Assembly (NCBI RefSeq): GCF_932274485.2 | Contig: NC_065882.2 | Span: 74,798,767 to 74,862,766 of the forward strand | Length of the DNA: 64,000 nt | Source: Patella vulgata | Taxonomy: Eukaryota; Mollusca; Gastropoda; Patellidae | Reading direction: 5' to 3' | Part shown: positions 1 through 10,700 of the stretch, in pieces | Numbering within the stretch: the stretch's first letter is position 1 | Layout of the letters: every line of letters begins with the position of its first letter | Made by a program: the position numbers and the translations under genes | Notes under the pieces: generated by a model | The model's input: only the letters and a program-made list of their open reading frames with translations | What the model was told of the DNA's origin: nothing | The model's database searches: none

Positions 1-542
1 CCATGGCTAATTTTACCCCAATCCTTTACGACAAACACGATGAGGAGGTATATAGTATAACTTTATGGTATAAAAACCTTATTCCAATGGCACCAATGTT
101 TCATACTGCGATTTGATAAATTGAACCTATTATGATTCACGAGACAGTAACTCCCCCTTTCCCTCTTAGGGAGAACATTGTCCTGTAGAGCCCCGTTCTT
201 TATTAGCCCAATGTTTAGGCTTCAGGTGACAACGATGTAAACCTTGGTCTGAATTTAGTTGTTACAAATAGCAAAATCTGGTGGAGTTAGACAGTCCCTG
301 GGAAGGTCTTTGCTTTAATTTCAGGAACGTGATATTATTCCACATTCCAGTTTCAGACGTGGAGAGAAACATATCCCTGGGAATTATAAAGTCATGAGTG
401 TGGATTAATACTTTATTTACTTTAAAACAACTTCAATTTATTCCTTATTTAGACAAGGTAAAGGCCATAGTGTGGGTTACAGTGAAACACGAAATTACGG
501 CGGTAACATTGGACAATCTTTGGTCAAGAATCGGCCGACTTA
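1..542. other. Intron 2 of gene A, 3' part
   Basis: Aligns with 8879-9390 in gene 1 and, inverted, with about 28900-29370 in gene R. Nothing coding seen. Confidence 0.65.
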
Positions 543-835
543 GCTAATGAAGACGGGCATGCGCCATACAGTGTGCTATAAGGGAAATTGTGCCCGGACA
601 GCGGCGCTACGGCCTACTCTCATAATATCGAATTCCAACTGTCAAGGGATCTTTTACGTGCACGCCAATGTGTACACGAGACCTCGGTTTTTCGTCTCAT
701 CCGAACGACTAAACTGCTGTCCTTGTCAGGCCCTCCCGTCCTGCACCACTGACAAGGAGAAACCACGCCGGAAAATCCCCATGAACTATCTCGTCCAATA
801 ATGGGAGCCAACCCGCGACCCCAGGCTAGTGATAC
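543..835 (-). mobile_element. SINE-A copy in intron 2 of gene A
   Basis: SINE-A is a tRNA-derived SINE of about 365 bp. Its head has A-box-like TGGCTAAGTGGGTA and B-box-like GTGTTCGATCCC. Its body has GGATGAGACGAAAAACCGAG and its tail is GACGTTAAACCCCATTTC plus ATTTC repeats. This copy lacks the tail and matches in position the copies at 9391 and 28606. Confidence 0.75.
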
Positions 836-910
836 TTGTCTTGACTTCAGGTCATCGAGATGATTAATTACATGCATGTATATTTCTTCAGTCAATTATT
901 ATAATTATTG

Positions 911-1595
911 GTGGCTTTAAATTATGTACATCGCAATAAAATAAAACCAAGTACGAACAATCCAAACCATAAAACAGAATTCGAAGTCCTAAAAAACGTT
1001 ATAGGCAAAATAGTGTATTCAAGCAAAATAGTGTAATTAGCAAATGGACTGCTCCTCGTGTACAAAATACACGACAAACAGTGGCTACAGGTGTCCGGAA
1101 GAGTAAGCTTACCCTGCCTGGCGCCACACCCGCCATAGCTGCATCCAAACTATTAGGCGAAATCTCGGTAAAATAGCGTGATTGGCCAATGAACTATCGG
1201 TATGCAAAATAGTGTATTCAAGCAAAATAGTGTAATTAGCAAATGGACTGCTCCTCGTGTACAAAATACACGACAAACAGTGGCAACAGGTGTCCGGAAG
1301 AGTAAGCTTACCCTGCCTGGCGCCACACCCGCCATAGCTGCATCCAAACTATTAGGCGAAATCTCGGTAAAATAGCGTGATTGGCCAATGAACTATCGGT
1401 ATGCAAAATGCACGCGATGAACTGTGTTAACGATGTAGTAGACATTATCAGGGAGATAGTAATAGTATACGTGTCAATTAAATATATCTAGAATAATAGC
1501 CGAGAGAGACACGTTATATTTACCAATCAAATCATGTGTTTTGTCAGCCCGTGTGTGACATCAAGCTGTCTCGGTCATCCCGGTGCTATTTGCAG
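911..1595 (+). pseudogene. Gene A exon 3a, split by an insertion
   Basis: Bases 911-936 match the start of exon 3a of gene 2 and 1531-1595 match the rest (MCFVSPC, then CLGHPGAIC, donor GTAATT). Between them lie about 594 inserted bases (937-1530), with a possible CAA repeat at the two edges (934-936 and 1528-1530). The acceptor has also changed from ATTATAG to ATTATTG. This exon can no longer be spliced as in gene 2, although its second half still reads open. The gap to exon 3b is 35 nt. Confidence 0.75.
1005..1402 (+). repeat. Tandem duplication, 199 bp x 2, inside the insertion in exon 3a
   Basis: Two almost identical 199-base copies (1005-1203 and 1204-1402) start at GCAAAATAGTGTATTC. 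The difference I noticed is GGCTACAGG against GGCAACAGG, so the duplication is recent. Motifs such as AAAATAGTGTA and AAAATAGCGTGATTGG recur inside each unit. Confidence 0.85.
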
Positions 1596-1630
1596 GTAAT
1601 TGACTTAATAATAAATTTTTAACTTTGCAG

Positions 1631-2327
1631 ATCTTCTTTGCCAAACTCACGCGATGTGCTTCATTAATCCATGTGCGGTACATAAATGTCCCGGTCATCC
1701 AGGTGCTACCTGCAGGTAGGGCTATAATCTGTATATCAATGGTATGGCTATCACTATAAAAGACTGCCGAATTAGCGTTGAATACCCTCAAAGGCACCTT
1801 CTTTTAAAATAAAAGACACAGTACTTTTTTATCCGGGTACCGCTTGGCATATATGGCTAATTTTATTGTTAGGTGATCAGCTTGAATCGAAGAATATATG
1901 AATGTATCCGAATTCCTTCTAATCGAAAAGGTGGGGTTGGGAGACCAAATGGTTATAGCGTGCGCGTCGGATCAGAAGGTCTGTCATTGAGTCGGTTGAA
2001 GTGGTTTCGTTTCCCCACTTGTACACGTGACAAGGACTAAAGTCACCTGTTCAACATTGTGGGTTTTCTCCAGGTCCTACGCCCCGCCCCACCCTACTGC
2101 TAAAGACCACTACGCGCAAGCGAATTATTGAAATAAAAAAGAACTATATGTTATTCCGAAAATGACCTAGTTTGTGTCGCCCCCCCCCACTCTCTCTCTC
2201 TCATCAAAAACTATATAGGGATAATTTTATTTCTTTAACTAAATGATATTGTTCTTATTACAGACAAGGCTGTGTTTGTTCTGCTGTATGGACTGATGCT
2301 TCTGGTAATAGAATCATCGGCTGTTAA
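1631..2327 (+). CDS. Gene A: secreted 8-Cys peptide paralogue, 3' part (exons 3b and 4)
   Basis: Only the last two coding exons are in the window. Exon 3b (1631-1715, after TTTGCAG, donor GTAGGG) and exon 4 (2264-2327, stop TAA) join in phase 2. Exon 3b encodes five cysteines around FINPC and CPGHPGATC. Exon 4 encodes R-QGCVCSAVWTDASG and a last Cys just before the stop. An AATAAA lies at 2394-2399. Exons 1 and 2 must lie left of base 1, because bases 1-540 align with intron 2 of gene 1. Exon 3b is 85 nt against 91 nt in genes 1 and 2, two codons shorter at its 5' end, and its first residues differ from the usual GLNNCP. The paralogues suggest a secreted peptide. Function is unknown. Confidence 0.75.
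1931..2205 (+). mobile_element. SINE-B in intron 3 of gene A
   Basis: SINE-B is a second tRNA-derived SINE. Its head is TGGCCGAATGGTTAGCGCG with B-box-like GGTTTCGATTCCCCGG. The core is GGGTTTTCTCCGGGTCCTCC and CGGTTTCCTCCCACTGC. The tail is GTGGACGTTAAACCCC and a TC run. This copy shares its left flank (CCTTCTAATCGAA) with 9966. Confidence 0.75.
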
Positions 2328-3286
2328 ACCGCCTGTCATACTTTATGTATCGATAACTAATAACATTTTAAAATGTTATATATTTGTGTATGAAATAAAA
2401 CTAAATGCGACATTAATCATGTGTTTGTCAGCTGTTGGGTTGATGAGACTAAGAATTCAACCGTGTCCTCATTTGCCCAGGAGAATGTGTTGGTTGATGA
2501 TAATCACTAGTCGGCAGGAATGTTCCAGTAGGATCTGGTAGTCACACAGCACATAAATATTCTACCCACTCACTTTCATTTAGAAACAATGGACTGGGCG
2601 CCCTTTCAATCTCCTTGGTAACATCATTTATAGCTTCATAATTATATCCTGTTTATTTAAAATTATCCAAAGTTCGGTGGTACCTTAGCTACGAAATACA
2701 CACTTTCAGTTTCCGGATATAATTGGCCATACATCACGAAATTCCGATCTACAAAACACTGACGATACAGTTGCTACGGATGTATGTGATATCGTAAGTC
2801 ACATATGCTGCTTACCACTTATATCCATTATGCTGAATATGGCGCCCTTTGCGTACATTTGATACTATCAGAGATTATGATTAATCTGTTCATCGGTTTT
2901 ATACTTGGGGTTAACTGCATCCAAACAAGAAGGACCTGGTTGTCATCAGTACTCCCACTATACTACTATGGTTATAACTACCGACACCCCTTTCCTAGCA
3001 CAAAATCGGGGATGGAGGACGGAGTTCTGAAGGCCAAGGTGTGGGCGGTTAGAGTTTACATATCAGGATAAATAACTTATAAGTTGAGTTTTATTACTGC
3101 TGACAAATTTATTAAAACAAGCTGTTTAAACTTGTACATATCATGTTCATCTTTGATACCGGTACTCAAATACTGTGCATAATTGAAGTTTATGTAAGGT
3201 TCATCTTAAATACTCAAATACTAGTGACTTCTGGATAGGTATTACTTAGATTAGATTTTTACCACATGCATATCTGTGAATCAATG
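2328..3286. other. 3' flank of gene A
   Basis: Poly(A) signal, then non-coding sequence. From about 2513 it matches 23705-24330, now separated from gene 2 by a 4.9-kb block. Confidence 0.6.
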
Positions 3287-3294
3287 AGCTAGAG

Positions 3295-3623
3295 CAGTCC
3301 TTCCCAACCTTTTTTGCCAACAGCACACCTTGGAACATATGACAAAATAGCGGCACACCTGGCTAAATGTATATGATAAATATCTGAATTTTGCAAAATA
3401 AAAACATGGCATATACGGCATGGAACCGTAGACACAGACTAGTCATAGACACATAGAAAGACTCAAACTAAATAAAGAAATTACCAGTAGACACCAGTGA
3501 ATACACAATTGGGATCACACAGTTTTTCGCATTTTCTTAATGTTCCGTTCAAAATTTTGCGGCACACTTAGGAAGATCTCTTGGCACACATTTGTGCCGC
3601 GGCACATTGGTTGAGAATCACTG
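3295..3623. mobile_element. hAT-type MITE, 329 bp, with 8-bp target duplication
   Basis: It begins CAGTCCTTCCCAACC and ends GGTTGAGAATCACTG, imperfect inverted repeats of hAT style. AGCTAGAG is repeated directly at 3287-3294 and 3624-3631. No coding capacity. It repeats GGCACAC-type words near its ends. Confidence 0.88.
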
Positions 3624-3631
3624 AGCTAGAG

Positions 3632-3910
3632 AGAGAGAGGGGTGAATTTAACGTCCACTCGTCACAAACTAGGTCATTTCGGGACTAACATATGGTTCAA
3701 TTTTATTCCAATAATACGCTGGCGCGTAGAGGTCTTTAGCAGTGGGAGAAAACCGGAGGGCCTAGAGAAAATCCACGGGATGGGCAGGCTCCTTGTCACG
3801 TACAACCGAGGAATCGAAACCACGCCAGTTGACTCAATGACAGACCTTATGATACAACGCGCGCTAACCATTCGGCCATATAACCACCCCTGTGAATCGA
3901 CCATTCCACC
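3632..3910 (-). mobile_element. SINE-B
   Basis: Inserted directly against the target copy of the hAT MITE. Head, core and GA-run tail all present. Confidence 0.8.
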
Positions 3911-3911
3911 A

Positions 3912-5173
3912 TAAATTTTACAGACGTCGTGATTAACAACAGACGTATGTAGCTGTTAGGACGAAGTAACTGCAACCAATGCTCGGGGTCTAAAATAAGA
4001 TACGTTTACCGTTGATATTGTCACATCATAAATGGATTATGAGCCCGACAGAAACTTATTGATGTCACCGGACCGAAGAAATATCTGTACCTTTAGTCGG
4101 CCGGCATAAAAGTAAAAACAGTAAATACTAAGTTTCAACCATTAATCTGATACAGCAACAGGCCCAGACAGTTCACCGATGCATACTAGTTAAAACAGTT
4201 ATATTTAATGCATAATGTCACCGTGAAAACTCTAACTTAATCACGCCAAAAAATTATACCGCTCCTCCATTTTAGCCCGGGAAAACGTTGTACGCTGGAG
4301 TAATCCTTAATATACTAGAGCTTACCAAAATAATGTAGTGGATGAATCAACACTAAATTAAGAGTACTTGCTTCGCCTGACAAGGACAGCTATCTAGTCC
4401 TTTGGATGAGACGAAAAACCGAGGTCCCGTGTATACATTGGAATGCACGTAAGAGATCAATGTGGCAGTTGGAATTCGATATAAGAGTAGGCGATAGTGC
4501 CGCTGCCCGGGAAAAATTTCCCTCATCGCACACTGTATGGCGTATGCCCGTCTTCATTTCCAAATAAAACTAACATGAAGGTCCCAAATAAAATTAACTC
4601 AAATTCAATGACAATCCTGAGAGCTGCCAAAACATGAATGCTCAGAAATCAACAAAAAACCTATGAAGTAGCCTATACTGTAGGTAACCAATTAACGTAG
4701 AGTATAATCAACATTTTCATAATCATTGCATTATATAGAAATTGGTCGATCGGGATTTATAGCTGACTGCTCAACTGTGAATCTGTCCCCTTCTCCAGTT
4801 GCTGCAAGTTTAAAGAACTGGCAGCCTTACTGTCAGATCTAGAACAATAATTAATTCTAAATTAAACAATGATGATTCCAAATTTGATCCGACACATAGA
4901 CTTGCGTACCAAGTCTCTCAAATACAGGCATTTGGCCCACCATTCTAATGTCCGCTTCCACCGAGGTGATATCGCAGACAAGCCATTCTAATAAAATGCA
5001 TGTATATATAATCTACCGTAGTTACAATGGTAGTGCAGTAAATACTGGGTTATTGGGACTACGTCCTACGATCGACTAATCAGAAGAATGTGTGCGTGTG
5101 TGACTGACACGCAATGGGCGTCCTTGACTTGACGTTTCATTCACAAACAATCTAAGTAACCGATTTGTCTCAA
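3912..5173. other. Gene-free stretch
   Basis: Holds one SINE-A fragment and, at 4950-4985, the CGCTTCCACCGAGGTGATAT word of another dispersed repeat (also near 15070, 57810 and 58465). Sequence near 5020-5165 matches 24395-24540. Confidence 0.5.
4385..4560 (+). mobile_element. SINE-A fragment
   Basis: Body only, from TGACAAGGACAGC to GCCCGTCTTCAT. No head or tail. Confidence 0.7.
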
Positions 5174-5325
5174 TAATCCAAAAAACATCGCAGGCTAGCG
5201 ATGCCATCGAGAGTTGATTATTGTCTGGATAAGTTAATTAATGCCTAATTAATAATTTAGATAACATTTCAGGCCTAAAGAAAGACCTGCAATAGTCAGA
5301 TTTAGCTCTTGCATAATGTATGTTT
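5174..5325 (-). mobile_element. M400 fragment
   Basis: The left third of M400 in reverse, ending at AGCTCTTGCATAATGTATGT. Confidence 0.55.
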
Positions 5326-5524
5326 AATTAATCGGAAGAATGTATGAGTGACTTGACTTTTCATTTTTTAAAAATCTACTAGGTAACCAATGGACGTAAA
5401 ATAGTCAGCACATCAAGGGTGCCCGCAGTTAAAGAAGCTGAACCTCTTTGAATTGGGTTGATCAGGTGTGTTATTTCGGTCTAAAAATTAAGGCCAACTG
5501 CAGATTTAGTCAAATGTCACGAGA

Positions 5525-5710
5525 TGTAAAAAGAGCCAGTGCTAACCCCAACCCTAGCCCTTCCCTTAACCCTAACGCACAATCTCACAAACAATCACGT
5601 GCCTTGGCCCTGTACATCACGCGACCTGGTCAGCCAGCTATGGTGTTACACACTGAGCTACCGCAGCTCCCGATTAGCAGGGCCTGTTTTAACGTGATTA
5701 CAGGCACTAA
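5525..5710 (-). mobile_element. Possible tRNA-derived SINE with CTAACCC-rich body
   Basis: In reverse, GCGGTAGCTCAGTGTGTAAC resembles a tRNA A-box. Similar CCCTAACCC-rich bodies occur at 24010-24110 and 62185-62235. Confidence 0.4.
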
Positions 5711-5780
5711 CTTGCCTCTGGAAAATTCATTCCGTGCTTTGAAAATCAGAAATCCGTACTTTGAAAAAATGCTATGTATA

Positions 5781-7307
5781 CTATTCAAAAAAAGTAGGGG
5801 ATATTTGATTTTGGGGGCATAATACTAAAATATGCAAATGACTACGAAAAAAGTCACTATAGAACCTAACAGAAGAAACATTTCCAGTTACATGTGACGC
5901 CCAAACGCACCAATAGCTACCGCATGGAATGCAGGTGATGCTTGGGATCATCATGGGGGTCCAACCCAAGATTTGCACGACTCTGACTTTGAATGTTACA
6001 GTCATTGTGGCATTGAATTCCAGGGTGGAAACATCAGTTTAATTGTTTTAGTGACCAGAAAACAAATTTTGATATGCGTCGGCTTACCCAAAATGAAAGG
6101 TTACGTGCCCTTGGCATGCTACAGATCGGCACAACACAGGCGGTTGTGGCGCGGACGATGAATGTTTCTCAGTCTGTCATAAGCAGGCTATGGTCCAGAT
6201 ACCGTGATACACAATCTGTACAGGACAGACCACGCTCAGGTCGACCAAGGGCGACAACTCAAGCCCAGGATCGATTTATCCGTACCTTGGCCTTGAGAAA
6301 TCGTGTCATTACAGCAAATCAGATCAGCGCTCGTCTTCAAACAGACACTGGTGTGAGAGTGAGTGGCCAGACGATTCGGAATCGACTGCATAGGGGTCAC
6401 CTTCGCGCCCGACGTCCTCGCGTGATCCCTTGTTTGAGAGATCATCACATTCAGGCAAGACGTCGTTGGTGTAGGGATCGTCAACACTGGGATAATCGAC
6501 GCTGGAGCAATGTGATGTTTTCAGATGAGTCAAGGTTCACTGTTGATTTTTTGGACAGACGTAGGAGGGTGTGGCGTCGTCGAAACGAGCGCTTCCAAGA
6601 CGTTAAAGTCATCAGACATGATCGATTTGGGGGTGGTTCTGTTATGGTGTGGGGAGGCATCACTGTTGCTGGAAGAACGACTTTACATGTTGTTGCAGGG
6701 CGTGTTACAGGCCAGTACTACCGGGACAACATCTTGGCAGTCCATGTTGTGCCGTTCGCACGACGTCATGGCCGCCGTTTCATCTTCCAGGATGACAATG
6801 CAAGATGTCACAGGGCCAGGATCGTTACAGGTTACCTCCAACAACAGAATATCACCACATTACCTTGGCCAGCACTGAGTCCCGACCTCTCCCCCATCGA
6901 GCATGTCTGGGACATGCTTGGACAGAGGTTACGTCAACGTCAACAACGTCCTGCCAATGTCCAAGAACTTGCTGCTGCGTTGCAACAGGAATGGGACAAT
7001 CTGGACCAGAATGACCTTAGACGTCTCATTAGGAGTATGCTACGTCGGATCAATGCTTGTTTGGCAAACAGAGGAGGATTTACCCGTTACTGACTTGGTT
7101 GTGATGCTGTGGTAACTTTGCTGTTTGACCCCGGGTATCATTTTACCCTTATAATGGTCAGTCTGTGCCTTACTTAGTCTAACGATCATTTGGAATAAAT
7201 CGATGAATGTGAACTTCATTTCATTTTGTCATTTGTTTCTTCGTCAGTTTCAATAGGTGACTTTAATAACACTTAAAAATCAAATATCCCCTACTTTTTT
7301 TGAATAG
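5781..7307 (+). mobile_element. Complete Tc1/mariner transposon, 1527 bp
   Basis: Perfect 32-base terminal inverted repeats (5781-5812 and 7276-7307, starting CTATTC) are flanked by TA target-site copies at 5779-5780 and 7308-7309. One uninterrupted transposase gene lies between them. Perfect ends and an open frame point to a recent insertion. It lies between genes A and 1, about 430 bases before the gene 1 ATG. Confidence 0.95.
6074..7093 (+). CDS. Tc1/mariner DD34E transposase, 339 aa
   Basis: The enzyme cuts and reinserts the element in the nucleus. An N-terminal helix-turn-helix (about residues 3-45) is followed by the GRPR linker (56-59) and a second helix-turn-helix (about 62-115) for binding the inverted repeats. 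The catalytic triad is visible: D151 in FSDESRF, D241 in QDDNARCH and E276 in SPDLSPIEHVW, with 34 residues between the last two, typical of Tc1-like enzymes. The length matches the family (about 340). No stop or frameshift interrupts it. The start is the first in-frame Met and gives a natural N-terminus. It is Arg-rich. Confidence 0.95.
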   Translation: MRRLTQNERLRALGMLQIGTTQAVVARTMNVSQSVISRLWSRYRDTQSVQDRPRSGRPRATTQAQDRFIRTLALRNRVITANQISARLQTDTGVRVSGQTIRNRLHRGHLRARRPRVIPCLRDHHIQARRRWCRDRQHWDNRRWSNVMFSDESRFTVDFLDRRRRVWRRRNERFQDVKVIRHDRFGGGSVMVWGGITVAGRTTLHVVAGRVTGQYYRDNILAVHVVPFARRHGRRFIFQDDNARCHRARIVTGYLQQQNITTLPWPALSPDLSPIEHVWDMLGQRLRQRQQRPANVQELAAALQQEWDNLDQNDLRRLIRSMLRRINACLANRGGFTRY

Positions 7308-7610
7308 TATATATAGCCTTGCAAATCTGGCAAGATTTTATGGGGAAACTTAGTCATTATTACGGTCATTGACCACTTTCGAGTTTCGATTTCTGTTTCA
7401 AACGTTTTGCAATGTTGACATATTGCTAAAGCACGAAAATTACATAGCATATCGCCAGGCGCAGGTGACAGTGAAGGTTCGGTTGCCTTTGGATCGAATT
7501 GGGATGTTCTTAATTTTGAAATATAGAGAGATTAAATATTCTCTTTTAGTGGATGTATTGAAATTCCCTTGGGTGGCTGCTTAATGCAGATTGTACTGTA
7601 TTCACAAAAG

Positions 7611-7660
7611 TCTTATCTTTAACAGCTGGTTATCTCTAACAAGAAATCTTTACACGTTAA
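7611..7660 (+). promoter_or_regulatory. Conserved E-box/GATA-like block, gene 1
   Basis: TCTTATCTTTAACAGCTGG followed by TTATCT. The E-box CAGCTG (7623-7628) lies about 110 bases before the ATG and is flanked by two TTATCT (GATA-type) motifs. The same block precedes every complete paralogue, which points to a promoter element or the start of the 5' UTR. Confidence 0.6.
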
Positions 7661-7733
7661 AAACCTTAAATAAGATATATTTACATGCTGGTTTTATTCA
7701 AGTTACGTTGTAATCACATCTAAGTTAAACATC

Positions 7734-10700
7734 ATGAAAGTCGCTGTATTCGCCGTCCTCATCTGTGCTATGGTTGCTGTAAATGGTAAGTTTTTGTGTA
7801 CTAGTTTTCTTGGCTCTACTGTTCACAAACAAGCGCGTTTGTTGTTAACACCAAAAGTATGGCAAAAAGAAATGAAATGGGGTTTAACTTCCTACTTTTC
7901 TGCTCCGACTGGGGAAATGAAGGCGGGCATATGTCATACAGTGTGTATGGGGCCAATTTTGCCTGGGTAGCGGCACTATGGACCACTCTTGTATCGAATT
8001 CCTACTGCCAAGGGACCTTTTACGTGCACGCCAATGTATACTGGACACCTCGGTTTTTCGTCCCATCCGAACGACTAGACAGCTGTCCTTGCCAGGCCCT
8101 CCATCACTGACAACGGGAAACCACGCCGGAAAATCTGGATGAACGTTCTCAGTCAATGCTGGGATCGAACATCCGACCTCCAGACTAGCGAGTCATCGCC
8201 TTGCACACTTAGCCACTTACCCGATCAGCCATCACCATGTCATGCAGCCGCGTAATGTTTTCTTGAGTGGCCTTTTCTATGGAAAAGAAAGTGGATTCAT
8301 ACCCTAAGGTGAAGTCCATGTCGACATGTATCTGTGTTGGGATTAGTCCTTTCAGTTGAAGTACTTGATGACTGCCCTATAGCCAGTTTTGTTCATTCCC
8401 TGTGTTTCAATTGGTAGGTTCACAAGATGGTCTGGTGCGAAGACAATAATAACACTACAGTTGCGCGGTTTATGTCTTTTGCGACCCCTGCGCTCTAATC
8501 CTCGCCTTCCTTCCAATAAAATGTCCACTTTCTCGTTCTGAAAATGATCAAATTTGAATCATTCATGATCAAATTATAATTACAGGGGCACCAAGCAAAC
8601 GATTTCTAGAGAATATCAACTTCAGTAAGTATCACTTGTTTTCTGTGCCATCAAAGATATCCTCCAGCCAATCTAGGCAATGTCGATTGTCCTCGACTTT
8701 GCGAAACATAACTAGAACATATTTTTCTCGGGTTGCTTAGATTAATTAGGAATTATTTAAAATCTATTATAATCATTATAATCAACCCCAGGAATATTGA
8801 AATAGTAATATCAATAATAAGTTTAGAGGGGTTACAGAGGTTTCGTAGAAATGATCTTGGTATATTTCCCTTAACTTCCATGGCTAATTTTACCCCAATC
8901 CTTATACGACGAACACGAGGCGAAGGAATACCATTTGAATATATTATAGTATAACTTTAAAGTATAAAAACGGCTATTCCAATGGCACCAATGTTTGATA
9001 TTAAGGTTTGGTAAGTTTTAGTTTTAGGCTTCAGGAGACAACGATATAAATTTTGGCCTGAATTTAATAGTTACAAATAGCAAAATAGGGTTGAGTCTCT
9101 GGGTGGTTCTTTGCTTTTATTTCAGGCGCGTGATATTATTCCACATTCCAGTTTCATACGTGGCGAGAAACATATCCCTGGGAATTATAAAGTTATGAGT
9201 GTGGGTTAACACTTTATTTACTTCAAAACAGCTTCAATTTATTCGTTATTTAGACAAGGTGATAAGATTGCTGTTTATTTACGCGACGTGAAGTCCATAG
9301 TGTGGTTCACAATGAAACACAAAATTGAAGTTAAAACAAACGGTGCTAACATTGGACAATCTTTGGTAAAGAATAGGCCGACTGAGCTAATGAAGACGGG
9401 CATGCGCCATACAGTGTGCTATGAGGGACATTTTGCCCGGACAGCGGCGTTACGGCCTACTCTTATATCGAATTCCAACTGCCAAGGGATCATTTACGTG
9501 CACGCATGTGTACACGAGACCTCGGCTTTTCGTCCTGTCCGAACAACTAGACTGCTGTCCGTCCTGCACCACTGCACATCGCAAATCATGTGTTTTGCCA
9601 GCCCTTTTATGACATCAAACTTTCTCGGTCATCCTGGTACTATTTGCAGGTAATTGATTTAATAATTTTTTTTACCTTTGCAGCTGGCTTAAATCTTTGC
9701 CCATCTCCCGCTTTGTGTTTAATTAATCCATGTGCGCTATCTACATGTCCCGGTAATCCTGATGCTACCTGCAGGTAGGGCTATAATCTGTATATCAATG
9801 GTATGGCTATCAACATAAAAGAATACCCCCAAAGGCACCTTCTTTTAAAATAAAACACACAGTACTTTTTTTATCCGGGTACCGTTGGCATATATGGCTA
9901 ATTTTATTGTTAGGTGATCCGCTTGAATCGAAGAATATATGAATGTATCCGAATTCCTTCTAATCGAATGGTTAACGCGTGCGCGTTGGATCAGAAGGTT
10001 TGTCATTGAGTAAAGTGGCGTGGTTTCGATTCCCCGCTTGTATGTGAAAAGAATTAAAGTCACCCGTTTGACCTCGTGGGTTTTCTCTAGGTCCTCCGGT
10101 TTCCTCCCACTACTCAAGACCCCTAAGCGCAAGCGAATTATTGAAATAAAATTGAACCATATGTTAGTCACAAAATGATCTAGTTTGTGTCGAGTGACTT
10201 TCATAGGTGGCCACTGCGAGGCTGACAAGGAACTTGTTGGCACGTAAAATAACCCGGAACAGCCTCGCCATTGTACATGAAATGAAATGTGTAATGCTAT
10301 AGGGGTTATTTTAGTTCTATGAAAGGTGCTAAGTCGGTATTTTGCAAGATTCAACTTTCTTAGACTAACTCACAGAAAGTCCCTGCCATTATCAATTGCT
10401 GAAAGTAGGTTACTATCGTAGCACCCGAACGACTAGACTGGCTCTCCGTCGGGAAATTTTGATGACATTTCTCGGCCAATGCAGTGAGCCAGCGTCTTAC
10501 CCACTTAGTTACCGTGGCTCCTCTCGCATTCCAATTCATATTTAAGGAAATTGAAACGAAATGAAATGGGGATTATTGTCCTACTGTTCGGCTCCGAGTG
10601 GGCTAATGAAGACTGGTATGCGCCATACAGTGTGCCACGAGGGAAATTTTGCCCGGATAGCGGCACTATACGGCCTACTCTTATGTCGAATTCCAACTGT

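Noticed and set aside
5448-5822. Open frame of 124 codons before the Tc1 element
   Set aside because: Runs through a CTAACCC-rich repeat and into the transposon end. No motif and no splice context.
9572-9774. Exons 3a and 3b read as one two-domain exon
   Set aside because: Frames do not join, the gap carries GT...AG edges, and the two units match separate paralogous exons.
9845-10354. Minus-strand open frame of 169 codons
   Set aside because: It covers a SINE-B and intron 3 of gene 1 in antisense. Similar frames appear over other SINE-B copies.
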